NCBI RefSeq assembly: GCF_020092905.1
Contig: NZ_JAGSGB010000002.1
Location: forward strand, 1-64,000
From: Pacificimonas aurantium
Lineage (GTDB): Bacteria; Pseudomonadota; Alphaproteobacteria; Sphingomonadales; Sphingomonadaceae
Direction: 5' to 3'
DNA length: 64,000 nt
Position 1 is the stretch's first letter. Each line of letters opens with the position of its first letter. Below, piece after piece: positions 1-8,671 of the stretch. The notes beneath the pieces were generated by a model, which had not been told where the DNA came from, searched no databases, and saw only the letters and a program-made list of their open reading frames with translations. Made by a program: the position numbers and the translations under genes.

Positions 1-175
1 CCGGGTCTTCTTCGACACGGAGGCGGGCGAAGTGGTATTCGAAGAGGCCGGCGGGTCGATCGTCCCCGCCTCTGCCTTTGCGGATGGCGGCATGGTTGCA
101 GGCGCCGACATGGCAGCTGAGGCCCCGCTTGCCGAGCATGTCGATCTGCCGGTGCAGGAAATCCTGATCGTCTGA
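1..175 (+). CDS. 3' end of an unidentified protein (partial)
   Basis: An open frame enters from the left edge and ends at a TGA at 173-175, giving about 57 C-terminal residues (RVFFDTEAGEVVFEEAGGS near the edge, QEILIV at the end). It is acidic and rich in Ala, Gly and Glu, with no membrane segment. Codon use matches the neighbours, so it is probably a real gene end. I do not recognise the family. The next gene is convergent and starts its stop codon 45 bases away. Confidence 0.5.
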   Translation, partial: RVFFDTEAGEVVFEEAGGSIVPASAFADGGMVAGADMAAEAPLAEHVDLPVQEILIV

Positions 176-220
176 AACCCGGGGGAGTGCCGGGGCGCTC
201 GCCCCGGCCACCTCTTCCGT

Positions 221-1090
221 TCAGAGAAACCTGTTCAATTCCTCGAGGAACGCGTCGAACCGGTCGTGATGGACCCAGTGCCCAGCGCGCTCGTAGACGG
301 TGGCCGATGCATGCCGGAAATGCTGCAAGCGCCCGTCTTCCTCGGGGTTGGACGCCCAGCTATCCGCGCCGTAGATCAGCCGGGTAGGGCAGTCGATACG
401 GTTCCACAGCGTCTGCAGTTCCTTCTGCCGGATATCGAGCGGCCCCCACAGCCGGACATAGGGATCGAACTTCCAGCTATAGGTCCCATCCTCATTCTGC
501 ATGACCGCATGCAGGGTCAGGTGGCGGGCCTGCTCGTCGCTAAGGTAGGAATTTTCGTCATGCATGCGCTTCAGCGCCGCCTCGAAGCTGTCATAGCGGC
601 GCGGCAGACGCGCCGCCGCCTTGCGCTTTTCGTCGATCCATTCGCGCCAGCGCGCGTCGAAGGGCGTTTCCTTGCGTTCTTCCAGCATCTTGGGTGAAGG
701 GCCGAGACCCTCGATGGCGACGAGCTTGCGGACCTTTTCGGGATAGAGCCCCGTGTATCGCAGCGCGATGTTGCCGCCGAGAGAGTGGCCGACGATCGTG
801 ACCGGTGCCAGGTTCAGCTGGTCGACGAGCTGCGCCAAGTCGTAGATGAAACTCATCAGATTATAGTTGCCGGTATCGTCCCAGGCACTGTCGCCATGAC
901 CGCGCAGGTCGGGGCAGATGACATGCCAGTTGTCGCGCAGAGCCTCGGCGGTCCAGTCCCAGGAGCGGCAATGGTCGCGGGTGCCGTGAAGCAGGATCAG
1001 GGGCGGGGCGTCGCGATTGCCCCAGTCGGCGTAATGCAGGCGGCTACGCTGGGAAATCAGGCTCTGCGAGGTCGGTCCGATGATGGTCAT
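221..1090 (-). CDS. alpha/beta hydrolase
   Basis: A 289-residue serine hydrolase of the alpha/beta fold. The oxyanion motif LLHGTRDH is at residues 33-40, the nucleophile elbow GHSLGG at 101-106 (Ser103), and the catalytic-His motif GHWVHHD at 270-276 (His271). There is no signal peptide, so it is cytoplasmic. Length and motifs fit the esterase/lactonase/haloperoxidase-like group, but the substrate cannot be read from sequence. It is divergent from the SDR gene at 1186, about 95 bases away, and may share a control region with it. An acyl-ester or lactone substrate is possible given the nearby acyl-CoA genes, but this is inference. Confidence 0.85.
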   Translation of the reverse strand: MTIIGPTSQSLISQRSRLHYADWGNRDAPPLILLHGTRDHCRSWDWTAEALRDNWHVICPDLRGHGDSAWDDTGNYNLMSFIYDLAQLVDQLNLAPVTIVGHSLGGNIALRYTGLYPEKVRKLVAIEGLGPSPKMLEERKETPFDARWREWIDEKRKAAARLPRRYDSFEAALKRMHDENSYLSDEQARHLTLHAVMQNEDGTYSWKFDPYVRLWGPLDIRQKELQTLWNRIDCPTRLIYGADSWASNPEEDGRLQHFRHASATVYERAGHWVHHDRFDAFLEELNRFL

Positions 1091-1185
1091 GGGGCTCCCT
1101 TAACCCCTCTCGCATCTGCTTGGTATCCGAAGCCTCTCTCTCCCGTCACAAACAAGAGCGCACGAGAACAGGGGGAGAGCACGCA

Positions 1186-1977
1186 ATGAAACTCGAAGGA
1201 CTACATGTCGTCGTCACGGGCGGGGCTTCGGGCCTCGGCAACGCCTCCGCACGCGCGCTTGCCGCGGCGGGCGCCCATGTTTCCATTTTCGATATCAACA
1301 AGGACGCGGGCAGTGAAAAGGCAGCCGAGATCGGCGCGAGCTTCCACCAGGTCGACATAACCTCCGAGGACTCCGTTGTTGCCGGCTTCGACGCCGCGCG
1401 CGCGAAGTACGGACAGGAGCGTGCGCTCGTTCACTGCGCCATGACGGCGAAGGGCGGAAAGACGGTCGGGTTCGACAAGGCTTCCGGGGGGTACAGGCGC
1501 CTGTCTACCGAGGACTATGCCTTCGCCGCCGAGGGCATCCTGGTCGCCAGCTACCGCCTCGCTTCATTGTCCGCACTGGGGATGGCGAATGCCGAGCCTC
1601 TGAATGAAGATGGCGAACGAGGCGCGATCGTCCTCACCAGTTCGGCGGCCGCTCAGGATGGCCAGGTCGGGCAGGTGGCGTATGGCTCCTGCAAGGCCGG
1701 GGTAAACGGCCTCGTGCTTCCGATGGCGCGCGACCTGATGGAGTTGGGCATCCGTGTGAACTCGATCATGCCGGGCATCTTTGCCACCCCGCCGATGCTG
1801 GGGGTGAGGGACCGTGCGCCGCAGATCTTCGAGAATCTGTCGAAGTCGGTTCCGTTCCCGAAGCGGCTCGGCAATCCCGAGGAGTTCGCCTCCTTCATGC
1901 TGGAACTGGTAAGGAATCCCTATGCCAACGGCCAGACCTACCGGCTGGACGGGGCCATCCGCATGCCACCACGTTAA
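1186..1977 (+). CDS. SDR family oxidoreductase (3-hydroxyacyl-CoA dehydrogenase-like)
   Basis: A 263-residue classical short-chain dehydrogenase. The NAD(P)-binding TGGASGLG lies at residues 11-18, the active-site Ser near 152, and Tyr166-x3-Lys170 in YGSCK. The usual NNAG motif is replaced by HCAM near residue 83. Overall layout resembles type II 3-hydroxyacyl-CoA dehydrogenase (HSD17B10-like), which oxidises short or branched hydroxyacyl-CoA and steroid alcohols. ATG 1186 follows a GGGGGAGAG Shine-Dalgarno and puts the cofactor motif at the normal distance; an in-frame upstream ATG at 1120 has neither. It converges on the GT4 gene, and the two stops overlap by 4 bases. Confidence 0.85.
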   Translation: MKLEGLHVVVTGGASGLGNASARALAAAGAHVSIFDINKDAGSEKAAEIGASFHQVDITSEDSVVAGFDAARAKYGQERALVHCAMTAKGGKTVGFDKASGGYRRLSTEDYAFAAEGILVASYRLASLSALGMANAEPLNEDGERGAIVLTSSAAAQDGQVGQVAYGSCKAGVNGLVLPMARDLMELGIRVNSIMPGIFATPPMLGVRDRAPQIFENLSKSVPFPKRLGNPEEFASFMLELVRNPYANGQTYRLDGAIRMPPR

Positions 1978-3017
1978 TCGAGGAGGCTCCGGTAGAGCGC
2001 GGCATAGCCTTCGGCCATCCGGCTTGAGGAGAAGCGCTTCTCGAAGCTGCCTCTGACCCGGAGGCGGTCCAGCTTGCCTAGCCTCTGAACGGCGGCCACG
2101 GCCTCGGCTTCGGTGTCGACAATGAAGCCGGTGACCCCGTCCTCGACGATTTCCGGTACGCTGCCGCTGCGAAAGGCGATCACCGGCGTCCCGCAGGCCA
2201 TGGCTTCGATCATCACTAGGCCGAAGGGTTCGGGCCAGTCGATGGGAAAGAGCAGCGCGCGCGCCGACCCAAGCAGTTGCTGCTTCTCCGCATCGTTCAC
2301 CGCCCCCACATAATGCGCGCCGCCGCCCAGCCGGGGCTCTACCCGCTCGGCGAAATAGCTTGGGTTTCCGGGATCGATCGTGCCGGCGAGGGTGATCTCA
2401 TGCCCCGCCGCCTCGGCGATGTCGATGGCGAGCTCCGGCCGCTTCTGGTCGGTCATCCGCCCGATGAATGCCAGGTGTCCGCCGCCACTGCCCGGGAAAT
2501 AGCGGTCCGCCGGAATGCCGTGGGGGACGATCCCCTTCAGGTTGGCAGGCGGTATGTGCGTGCTTTGGTTCTGCGAGATCGCGGCGACCTGCATGTCGGG
2601 AAAGAGCTCGAACAGGCTTTGCCGGTCGCCTCCATCGGCGCGCCAATGGATCGTCGTGAGCAGCTTTGCCGGGCCGCCGCCAAGCGCCGCCAGATGATAG
2701 GCGTCGGTATGGCAGTGGATGATGTCGAACTCATGTGCGTCGCGCGCCGCAGCGGCCAGGTTCGCCGCTTCCAACACGGTAAGCAGGCCCGGCGTTTCTT
2801 CGTCGCCGCAAAGCCCCCGCAAGGACCGGCTCGCCGACACCAGCCGCGCCGATGTGCGGCTATCTTCCGCCGCATACAACGTGACCTCATGCCCGGCGGC
2901 GACCAGTTCCTCGCTCAGGTCGTGGATAACCCGCTCCGTCCCGCCATGGCCCTCGGGGGGTACCGGAAATTGCATGGGGGCGAGTTGCGCGATCCGCAGC
3001 GCACGGTTTTCTTTCAT
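1974..3017 (-). CDS. GT4-family glycosyltransferase
   Basis: A 347-residue GT-B enzyme. The N-terminal Rossmann half carries GHGGTERVIHDL (about residues 21-32), the usual acceptor-side loop of GT4 enzymes. The C-terminal half has the donor-binding EX7E element in EPFGLVMIEAMACGTPVI, at about residues 262-279. ATG 3017 (protein start MKENRALRIAQLAP) is preferred over an in-frame ATG at 3074 because it has a GGGGATGG-type ribosome site and leaves room for a divergent promoter. It is head to head with the sucrose-phosphate-synthase-like gene at 3082, and a 7+7 base palindrome lies between them. Donor and acceptor sugars are unknown; joint action with 3082-7080 is inferred from position. Confidence 0.85.
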   Translation of the reverse strand: MKENRALRIAQLAPMQFPVPPEGHGGTERVIHDLSEELVAAGHEVTLYAAEDSRTSARLVSASRSLRGLCGDEETPGLLTVLEAANLAAAARDAHEFDIIHCHTDAYHLAALGGGPAKLLTTIHWRADGGDRQSLFELFPDMQVAAISQNQSTHIPPANLKGIVPHGIPADRYFPGSGGGHLAFIGRMTDQKRPELAIDIAEAAGHEITLAGTIDPGNPSYFAERVEPRLGGGAHYVGAVNDAEKQQLLGSARALLFPIDWPEPFGLVMIEAMACGTPVIAFRSGSVPEIVEDGVTGFIVDTEAEAVAAVQRLGKLDRLRVRGSFEKRFSSSRMAEGYAALYRSLLD

Positions 3018-3060
3018 CTTAAAGGAACCATCCCCGATTTCGCCTGTTCCATATTGTGTA

Positions 3061-3079
3061 ATCAAATCAGGCATTTGAT
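3061..3079. promoter_or_regulatory. palindrome in the divergent GT4 / SPS-like promoter
   Basis: A perfect inverted repeat, ATCAAAT-N5-ATTTGAT, sits between the two divergent glycosyltransferase genes and ends 2 bases before ATG 3082. It is AT-rich in otherwise GC-rich DNA and has the size of a dimeric operator. As RNA it would fold over the ribosome-binding region of the SPS-like gene. A Crp/Fnr regulator is encoded at 7182, but the site does not match the usual FNR or CRP consensus, so the regulator is unknown. Confidence 0.5.
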
Positions 3080-3081
3080 CT

Positions 3082-5130
3082 ATGTATAGCCTGCATATCG
3101 CACTTCAGGGTTGCCTGAAGTCCGGCGGCATTGATTACGGCGTTACCGCCGATACGGGCGGTCATATTCGCTATCTTCTGGAACTTACTGAATGTTCTGC
3201 GGCCCGGTCAGAGGTTGACCGGATCGATATCCTGACGCGCGGCTTTAACGACCCGCGCCTGGAAGACAGCTATTCCCGGCGCGTCGACCGGCTTGACGAA
3301 AAGCGGCGGATCGTCCGCCTGAAGACTACGAACGACGGATATCTTTCCAAGGAGGACATGCATCAGGAGCACGAGGAGCTTCTGCGAGCGGCACGCCTCT
3401 ATCTGCGCGAACTGCCCCGGCTACCCGATGTCATTCACGCGCATTATGCCGATGCAGGGCGGCTCGCCGCGGACCTGAAGGCCGAATTCGGCATACCGGT
3501 CGTCTTCACCGGGCATTCGCTCGGACGGGTAAAGGCGCACGCCTCTGGTCCTTCGCCGGACCTCGATCGCCGCATCGCCATCGAGGAACGCGCCATCGAG
3601 GCGGCGGATATACTCATCGCCAGCTCGCGCGACGAGGCCGAGGTCCAATATGCCGACTATCAGGCATATGATCCCGGAAAGATCCGGGTCATTCCTCCCG
3701 GCGGCGATCTCGATGGATTTTCCGGCGCAAGGTCCACACTTGCCGTCCGGCGCCAGTTGCGGCGGTTCCTGGTGGATCCGGACAAGCCGGCCCTTCTTGC
3801 GATTGCGCGGCCGGTTACGAAGAAGAACCTTGCTGCTCTCGTAGAAGCGTTCGGCCGCAATACGGCACTGCGTGAAGCGGCGAACCTAATTGTCGTGGCC
3901 GGGACGCGCGGCGATATTTCAGCGCTCGAAGACGAATGCGCGGACAATCTGCGGCAGCTTCTCGAACTGATCGACCGGCACGACCTCTACGGCCAGGTGG
4001 CCTATCCGAAGTCGCACAGCCAGTCGGACATTCCTTCCTACTATGCCTATGCCCGTGAAACCCGCGGTCTCTTCGTCAATCCCGCGCTTAACGAGCCATT
4101 CGGTCTGACCCTCCTCGAGGCTGCCGCAGCGGGCCTTCCGTTGGTGGCGACCGACAGCGGCGGCCCGAACGACATCATCGAGACATGCCGCAACGGGCTT
4201 CTGGTTTCGCCCGAGGATCCGGACGCGATCGGCAGGGCGTGCCTCGACATTTTGTCCAGCGAGGAAATATGGGAAGAATATTCCCGTCAGGGCGCCGAGG
4301 CCGTCCGGCTCTTCGACTGGCCGGCGCACTGCGAGGAGTATCATGCGCTGATCCGCAGCCTGATGTCGCCGCCGGTCGCCGCGCCCCCCGAGAGGCCCGC
4401 GGCTATGCTGGTCTGCGATATCGACAACACGCTCGTCGGTTCCGGACCCGCGATGGACGATTTCTGCCGGTGGCAGCAGGACCGGCGGGACCTGATGTTC
4501 GGGATCGCGACGGGACGCAGTTTCCACAGCGCCCAGGCTGTCCTCAACAAAGCCAACGCGCCGAACCCCGCCTTTATCATTGCCTCGGTGGGCGCCGAGA
4601 TCTTCTACCGCAGGGCGAACGGCGCGACATATGTCCGCGATGATGAATGGCGCACCGAACTCGACCGCGGCTGGGACCGCGAGGCGATCCGTAGGCTGAT
4701 CGCCGAGGAAACCGATCTGCGCCCCCAGTCGTATCTGGAGCAGCGGCGTCACAAGCTGAGCTACTTCGCGGTCGACCGGCCAGATGCGGCGTCCGACCTG
4801 CGCGCGTTGCTGAGCAAACACGGCCTCGCGGCAACGGTTATCCGCAGTCATGATACCTATCTTGATGTGCTGCCCATGAGCGCTTCCAAGGGCGCCGCCG
4901 TGGAGTGGGTGCGGCAGCGCTTCGGCCTGCCGGAAAACTGCGTTCTTGCCGCCGGGGATTCGGGTAATGACGTGGAAATGCTGCGGGCCGTGCCCATGGC
5001 GATCATCGTCGCGAACTTCTCGGATGGGCTGGCGCAGCGTAGCGATCTGGGCCACGCCTATGTCGCGCGGCAGAATTTTGCGCATGGCATTATCGAGGGC
5101 GCCGAATTCCATCTGAGCCGCCGGGCATGA
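3082..5130 (+). CDS. sucrose-phosphate synthase-like glycosyltransferase fused to a HAD phosphatase
   Basis: A 682-residue two-domain protein. Residues 1-430 are a GT-B (GT4) module with the SPS hallmark ADTGGH near residue 25 and EPFGLTLLEAAAAGLPLV around 345. Residues 440-680 are a HAD-IIB domain with the nucleophile motif CDIDNTLVG near 445 and GDSGNDVEML near 623, as in sucrose-phosphate phosphatase. In characterised bidomain SPS enzymes the first domain joins UDP-glucose and fructose-6-phosphate and the second removes the phosphate. Both active sites look intact here, so the protein could make a free disaccharide. Sucrose, mannosylfructose or another glycoside all remain possible. ATG 3082 has no clear Shine-Dalgarno because a palindrome occupies that space. 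The stop overlaps the next start by 4 bases (ATGA). Confidence 0.8.
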   Translation: MYSLHIALQGCLKSGGIDYGVTADTGGHIRYLLELTECSAARSEVDRIDILTRGFNDPRLEDSYSRRVDRLDEKRRIVRLKTTNDGYLSKEDMHQEHEELLRAARLYLRELPRLPDVIHAHYADAGRLAADLKAEFGIPVVFTGHSLGRVKAHASGPSPDLDRRIAIEERAIEAADILIASSRDEAEVQYADYQAYDPGKIRVIPPGGDLDGFSGARSTLAVRRQLRRFLVDPDKPALLAIARPVTKKNLAALVEAFGRNTALREAANLIVVAGTRGDISALEDECADNLRQLLELIDRHDLYGQVAYPKSHSQSDIPSYYAYARETRGLFVNPALNEPFGLTLLEAAAAGLPLVATDSGGPNDIIETCRNGLLVSPEDPDAIGRACLDILSSEEIWEEYSRQGAEAVRLFDWPAHCEEYHALIRSLMSPPVAAPPERPAAMLVCDIDNTLVGSGPAMDDFCRWQQDRRDLMFGIATGRSFHSAQAVLNKANAPNPAFIIASVGAEIFYRRANGATYVRDDEWRTELDRGWDREAIRRLIAEETDLRPQSYLEQRRHKLSYFAVDRPDAASDLRALLSKHGLAATVIRSHDTYLDVLPMSASKGAAVEWVRQRFGLPENCVLAAGDSGNDVEMLRAVPMAIIVANFSDGLAQRSDLGHAYVARQNFAHGIIEGAEFHLSRRA

Positions 5131-5981
5131 CCGTCAGCATATTGACCCTTGTTCGCGGCAGGCGAAGCCATCTCGTCAATCTGATCAAGGGTTTGGCTCT
5201 CCAAACCGAGAAGCCATCGGAACTTGTGATCGCCTATATGCAGGACGAGGCGCATGAGGACCTTCCCGATCCGGGATTTCCGGTCCGCAGTCTGTTCGTG
5301 CCGGGCGACCGCCTGCCGCTCGCCGCTGCTCGCAATGCTGCTGCGGAGGCGGCCACTGGCGACCTCCTGATCTTCCTTGACGTCGACTGCATACCATCGC
5401 CCCCGCTGGTGAAGAGCTACGCGAGCGCGCTTGCCAGCCGTGACGCCTTGTACCTATCGGAGGTCTTCTACCTCCCAGCGGGCGCGGTTCCCGACCCGCT
5501 CGATTTCGATACGCTGGACTGCCGCGGCGAGCCACATCCTTCAAAGCCGGAGCCGCCCGCGGAGGGGGTCCGGTCCGAGCCCGATCTCTGCGAGCTTTGG
5601 GGGCTTTGTTTCGGCCTGCGGAAATCGCGCTGGGACCATGTGGGCGGGATGGATCCGGGATATACCGGCTATGGCGGCGAGGAGACCGACCTTGCTGCAA
5701 AGCTCGCGGCACTGGAGACCAAAGCCTATTGGGTCGCCGACGCGCGTGCCTACCACCAGCATCACGAGGTGCACGTTCCCCCACTACATCATTTCGAGGA
5801 AATCATCCGCAACGCGCGCCGGTTTCACGAGAAGTGGGACCGGTTCCCCATGACCTACTGGCTTGGCCAGTTCGCGAAGATGGGCCTTATCCGCTGGTCC
5901 GACGATATCGAAATCCTCCGCTACCCCCGACGAGAGGAGGTCGCCGCGAGCCTTGCGGGGCCGGACGTGCTGTTCAGCTAG
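5127..5981 (+). CDS. GT2-family glycosyltransferase
   Basis: A 284-residue GT-A enzyme. The N-terminus (MTVSILTLVRGR) starts the nucleotide-binding fold, FLDVDC near residues 83-88 supplies the metal-binding DxD, and GYGGEETDLA near 180-190 resembles the C-terminal catalytic segment of the galactosyltransferase-like (GT2/GT7) group. No transmembrane helix is evident. It starts inside the stop of the SPS-like gene (ATGA), so the two are probably translationally coupled and may act on one product. It converges on the 7080-5974 gene with an 8-base overlap. Donor and acceptor are unknown. Confidence 0.85.
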   Translation: MTVSILTLVRGRRSHLVNLIKGLALQTEKPSELVIAYMQDEAHEDLPDPGFPVRSLFVPGDRLPLAAARNAAAEAATGDLLIFLDVDCIPSPPLVKSYASALASRDALYLSEVFYLPAGAVPDPLDFDTLDCRGEPHPSKPEPPAEGVRSEPDLCELWGLCFGLRKSRWDHVGGMDPGYTGYGGEETDLAAKLAALETKAYWVADARAYHQHHEVHVPPLHHFEEIIRNARRFHEKWDRFPMTYWLGQFAKMGLIRWSDDIEILRYPRREEVAASLAGPDVLFS

Positions 5982-7080
5982 AGCCAGGCGCCGCCCATAA
6001 GTCCCTTGCAGTGTCGGCGAGCCAGTTCGCTGCCTTCGTCGCCGCGTCGGGATCGAACAGGGTGCGCTGCCGCTCAAGGTCGATCGTCTTCGCCGCGGCG
6101 AGCTCTTCCTGCCACGCGGTCAACGACCCCGGCCAGCGATTCAGGACATGAGCGGCCCCTAAGCGTCCGAGCTGTTCTGCCTTCTGCACCTGCTCGTCAA
6201 AATAGCGCCACTCCGGGACACACAGGAACGGCCGCCCGATCCTCGCGATCTCGTGGACCAGATTGTCGCCGGCATTGGCGATAACGATATCGGCCGCCGC
6301 CAGCCAATCGGTAATTCCATCGACCCAGCCATGTAGCATCAGGTTGGCAAAGTCGGTCTCATGCCCCTCGCGGTGAACCGGTCCAAGGACGTGGAATTCG
6401 CTTCGAGGGGCCGCACGGGCGGCCATCGTCAGCGGCGCATAGGGGGTCCCGGAGCCGCCCCCGCCGGCGACGACGACGACGAGCTGCTTCTCGGCGGGGA
6501 GGCCCAGCGCAGCGCGGGCTGCAGCCCTTTCGGCAACCGGGGTCTCGGTGGTGCAGAGACCTCCCGAATAGAAGGTCTTCGCTCGTGCCCAGTCGGGATA
6601 ATCGGGCTGCTCGAGTTCTTCGTCGAAGGGCGCGAACATGCCGGCGCACGCCTCGTAAGCTGCGAGGTGACCCGGATCCAGCCTGTCTCCATGCATGCGG
6701 ATCTTTACGGCAGGCACGCTGAGGATGCGGGCCAGCAGGGCGATTTCAGCGGAAACGTCGATAACGAACAGCGACGGATCGACGCGGTCCAGCGTTTCGG
6801 CAATGCGCGCCATCGTGCGGCGCTGTTCGGCAACGCCCAGGGGTACGCAGTGCATCACCGAGGGGGTAGGGTGGTCGTAAAGCGCCGGCGTTCGGCTGGG
6901 CGCGCCGATCATATCGGGCAGCTCTATGACCTCCAAGTCACGGGAAAAGCCGTCGAAAAGAGACGGCCTGGCGGTCATCGCGGTTATACGGACATTCGCG
7001 GGTAGCTCGTGGGCAATGGCCAAGGTCCGCTGCGCATGGCCGCGGCCCTGATGATGGACGAAAAAGAGGATGTGGGACAC
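5974..7080 (-). CDS. MurG/GT28-like glycosyltransferase
   Basis: A 368-residue GT-B protein. The N-terminal HQGRGHAQRTLA motif (residues 10-21) is the glycine-rich loop seen in MurG, MGDG-synthase and macrolide-type glycosyltransferases. The C-terminal donor region has ANAGDNLVHEIARIGRPFL near residues 267-285, matching the GGxxT/HE element of these families. It is a separate gene facing the GT2 gene and is transcribed from a 101-base divergent region shared with the Crp/Fnr regulator. It completes a set of four unrelated transferases in 5 kb, which suggests a glycan or glycolipid. This product assignment is inference. Confidence 0.75.
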   Translation of the reverse strand: MSHILFFVHHQGRGHAQRTLAIAHELPANVRITAMTARPSLFDGFSRDLEVIELPDMIGAPSRTPALYDHPTPSVMHCVPLGVAEQRRTMARIAETLDRVDPSLFVIDVSAEIALLARILSVPAVKIRMHGDRLDPGHLAAYEACAGMFAPFDEELEQPDYPDWARAKTFYSGGLCTTETPVAERAAARAALGLPAEKQLVVVVAGGGGSGTPYAPLTMAARAAPRSEFHVLGPVHREGHETDFANLMLHGWVDGITDWLAAADIVIANAGDNLVHEIARIGRPFLCVPEWRYFDEQVQKAEQLGRLGAAHVLNRWPGSLTAWQEELAAAKTIDLERQRTLFDPDAATKAANWLADTARDLWAAPGSS

Positions 7081-7181
7081 GGACCGCCCCTATCCCCCTT
7101 TTCCGCAAACGCTTTTAACCTAGTTGAAGCGACACATGCGGATCGTTCGCTATTCGCGCGCCCAGACTGGAAGGGGACAAG

Positions 7182-7928
7182 ATGACCGATAGCTGTTTCC
7201 TTGCGAAATTGGGTCACTTCATCGACCTGACCGAGCAGGAAAAGGACGCCTTGAGAACGCTGGAGGAGTCGCCGCGGACGTACGGTCCGGGCGAAGTCCT
7301 GTTCGAGGAAGGTGATACACCCGCAGACAATCTCTACGTCGTCGCGGAAGGGCGGCTGCATTCCTCGACCACGCTCGCCGATGGCGGCCGCGCCATCTTG
7401 AGCCTGTACTACCCCGGTGACTTGATCGGCACGAACAGCGTCGCGTTCGAAACCAGTGCGGTCACTACCCTGACCAGCGTAGAATCCACACTGTGCCGTT
7501 TCCCACGATCGGGCCTGAAAACGCTGTTTGCGCAGTTTCCCCGGCTTGCCGCGCTATTCTATGCGATCGCGGCGCTCGAAAATGTCAGCCTTCAGGACCG
7601 GCTGAAGTCGATCGGACGCACGAACGGGAAGGCGCGCATCGGGGCTTTGATCCTCGAAATTCTCTATCGCCTTCGGCTGACGAATGAGGATCTGGGAAAC
7701 CGCGTCGAGCTTTGTCTTACCCAGGCCGATATCGGCGATGCCGTGGGCCTCACCAACGTCCACGTTCATCGCTGTCTGAAAGAACTGGAGCAGGAAGGCC
7801 TGATCGAGCGCGGCAGCGGCGCGGTGACCGTCGTGCACCCGGACCTCTTGGCGGAGCGCTCCGATTTCGTCGACCGGTGGCGCAATATCGATACGAGCTG
7901 GTTTCCCGACCCGACGCACTCCGCGTGA
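7182..7928 (+). CDS. Crp/Fnr-family transcriptional regulator
   Basis: A 248-residue regulator with an N-terminal cyclic-nucleotide-binding-type beta-roll (about residues 10-125; YGPGEVLFEEGDTPADNLYVV is the first part), a dimerisation helix, and a C-terminal winged helix (TQADIGDAVGLTNVHVHRCL, about 179-198). The N-terminal Cys cluster of oxygen-sensing FNR is absent, so an iron-sulfur sensor is unlikely; the effector is unknown. ATG 7182 follows GGAAGGGGAC. It is divergent from the MurG-like gene, and its TGA overlaps a possible GTG start of the next gene. It is the obvious candidate regulator of the surrounding glycosyltransferases, but no binding-site match supports this. Confidence 0.9.
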   Translation: MTDSCFLAKLGHFIDLTEQEKDALRTLEESPRTYGPGEVLFEEGDTPADNLYVVAEGRLHSSTTLADGGRAILSLYYPGDLIGTNSVAFETSAVTTLTSVESTLCRFPRSGLKTLFAQFPRLAALFYAIAALENVSLQDRLKSIGRTNGKARIGALILEILYRLRLTNEDLGNRVELCLTQADIGDAVGLTNVHVHRCLKELEQEGLIERGSGAVTVVHPDLLAERSDFVDRWRNIDTSWFPDPTHSA

Positions 7929-7972
7929 CCGTCGAGGCAGGGGCATGGTCCGGCAGACCGAGCGGGCTGCGT

Positions 7973-8671
7973 ATGATGATCCGGTCAGGCCCGCTGCGAC
8001 GTATCCAGGTCTATGGTCAGCGGTGCAGCGGGACCAACGCGCTGATCAGGACGCTTGAGGCCAATTTCGAACAAGGCACCTTTACCGAGCAGTTCGGGTT
8101 CAAGCATTGGTTCGTGCCGCACGAACTGCTCATACCGGACGACGCGCTTGTCCTCGTGATCGCGAGGAATCCGGAAAGTTGGCTGAGGAGCTTGCATCGG
8201 AACCCTTGGCATGCGCATCCGGACTTGAAAGCGCTCTCCTTTGCGGACTTCATTCGCAGCGAATGGCATAGCTATTGGGACGGCGATTTCTGGGGCGTCG
8301 GCCCTGCGCATCCCTTGCGCGGGCGGGAGATGATGCACGAACGCGATCCGGCCACTGGTCAGCGCTTCCGGAATCCGCTCGCCCTGCGCACGGCAAAGCT
8401 CAGGCATTGGACGAAGCTCGCCGAGCGCGCGCCAAACGTCTGTCTGGTTCCGTTCGAGTTGTTCCGCGACCGACCGGAGGAGGTGGTCCGCCAACTCTCC
8501 GCCATCGTGCCGCACCGCCGACCGGGCGCCTTCGTCGCCGTGGACAGCTACAAGGGGCACGGCAAGCGCCCTTTCCGCCCGAAAGACCCCGCTCCTTTGG
8601 ATCAGACAGACCGGAACTTCGTGTTTTCGCAGCTTGATCCCGGGGTAGAGAGCCTGTTCGGATATTGCTGA
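7973..8671 (+). CDS. sulfotransferase-like protein
   Basis: A protein of about 232 residues. The N-terminal strand-loop-helix IQVYGQRCSGTNALI resembles the PAPS 5'-phosphosulfate-binding loop of sulfotransferases, and VIARNPESWLRSLHRNPW resembles the 3'-phosphate-binding strand with its conserved Arg and Ser. It lacks a signal peptide. The start is uncertain: ATG 7973 puts the loop close to the N-terminus as usual, while GTG 7925 would overlap the regulator's stop (GTGA) and add 16 residues. The acceptor might be the glycan made by the upstream transferases; this is speculation. Family assignment is tentative. Confidence 0.6.
   Translation: MMIRSGPLRRIQVYGQRCSGTNALIRTLEANFEQGTFTEQFGFKHWFVPHELLIPDDALVLVIARNPESWLRSLHRNPWHAHPDLKALSFADFIRSEWHSYWDGDFWGVGPAHPLRGREMMHERDPATGQRFRNPLALRTAKLRHWTKLAERAPNVCLVPFELFRDRPEEVVRQLSAIVPHRRPGAFVAVDSYKGHGKRPFRPKDPAPLDQTDRNFVFSQLDPGVESLFGYC

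Noticed and set aside
3919-5112. 397-residue minus-strand frame within the SPS-like gene
   Set aside because: It is a shadow of the GC-rich plus-strand gene and shows no family motif.
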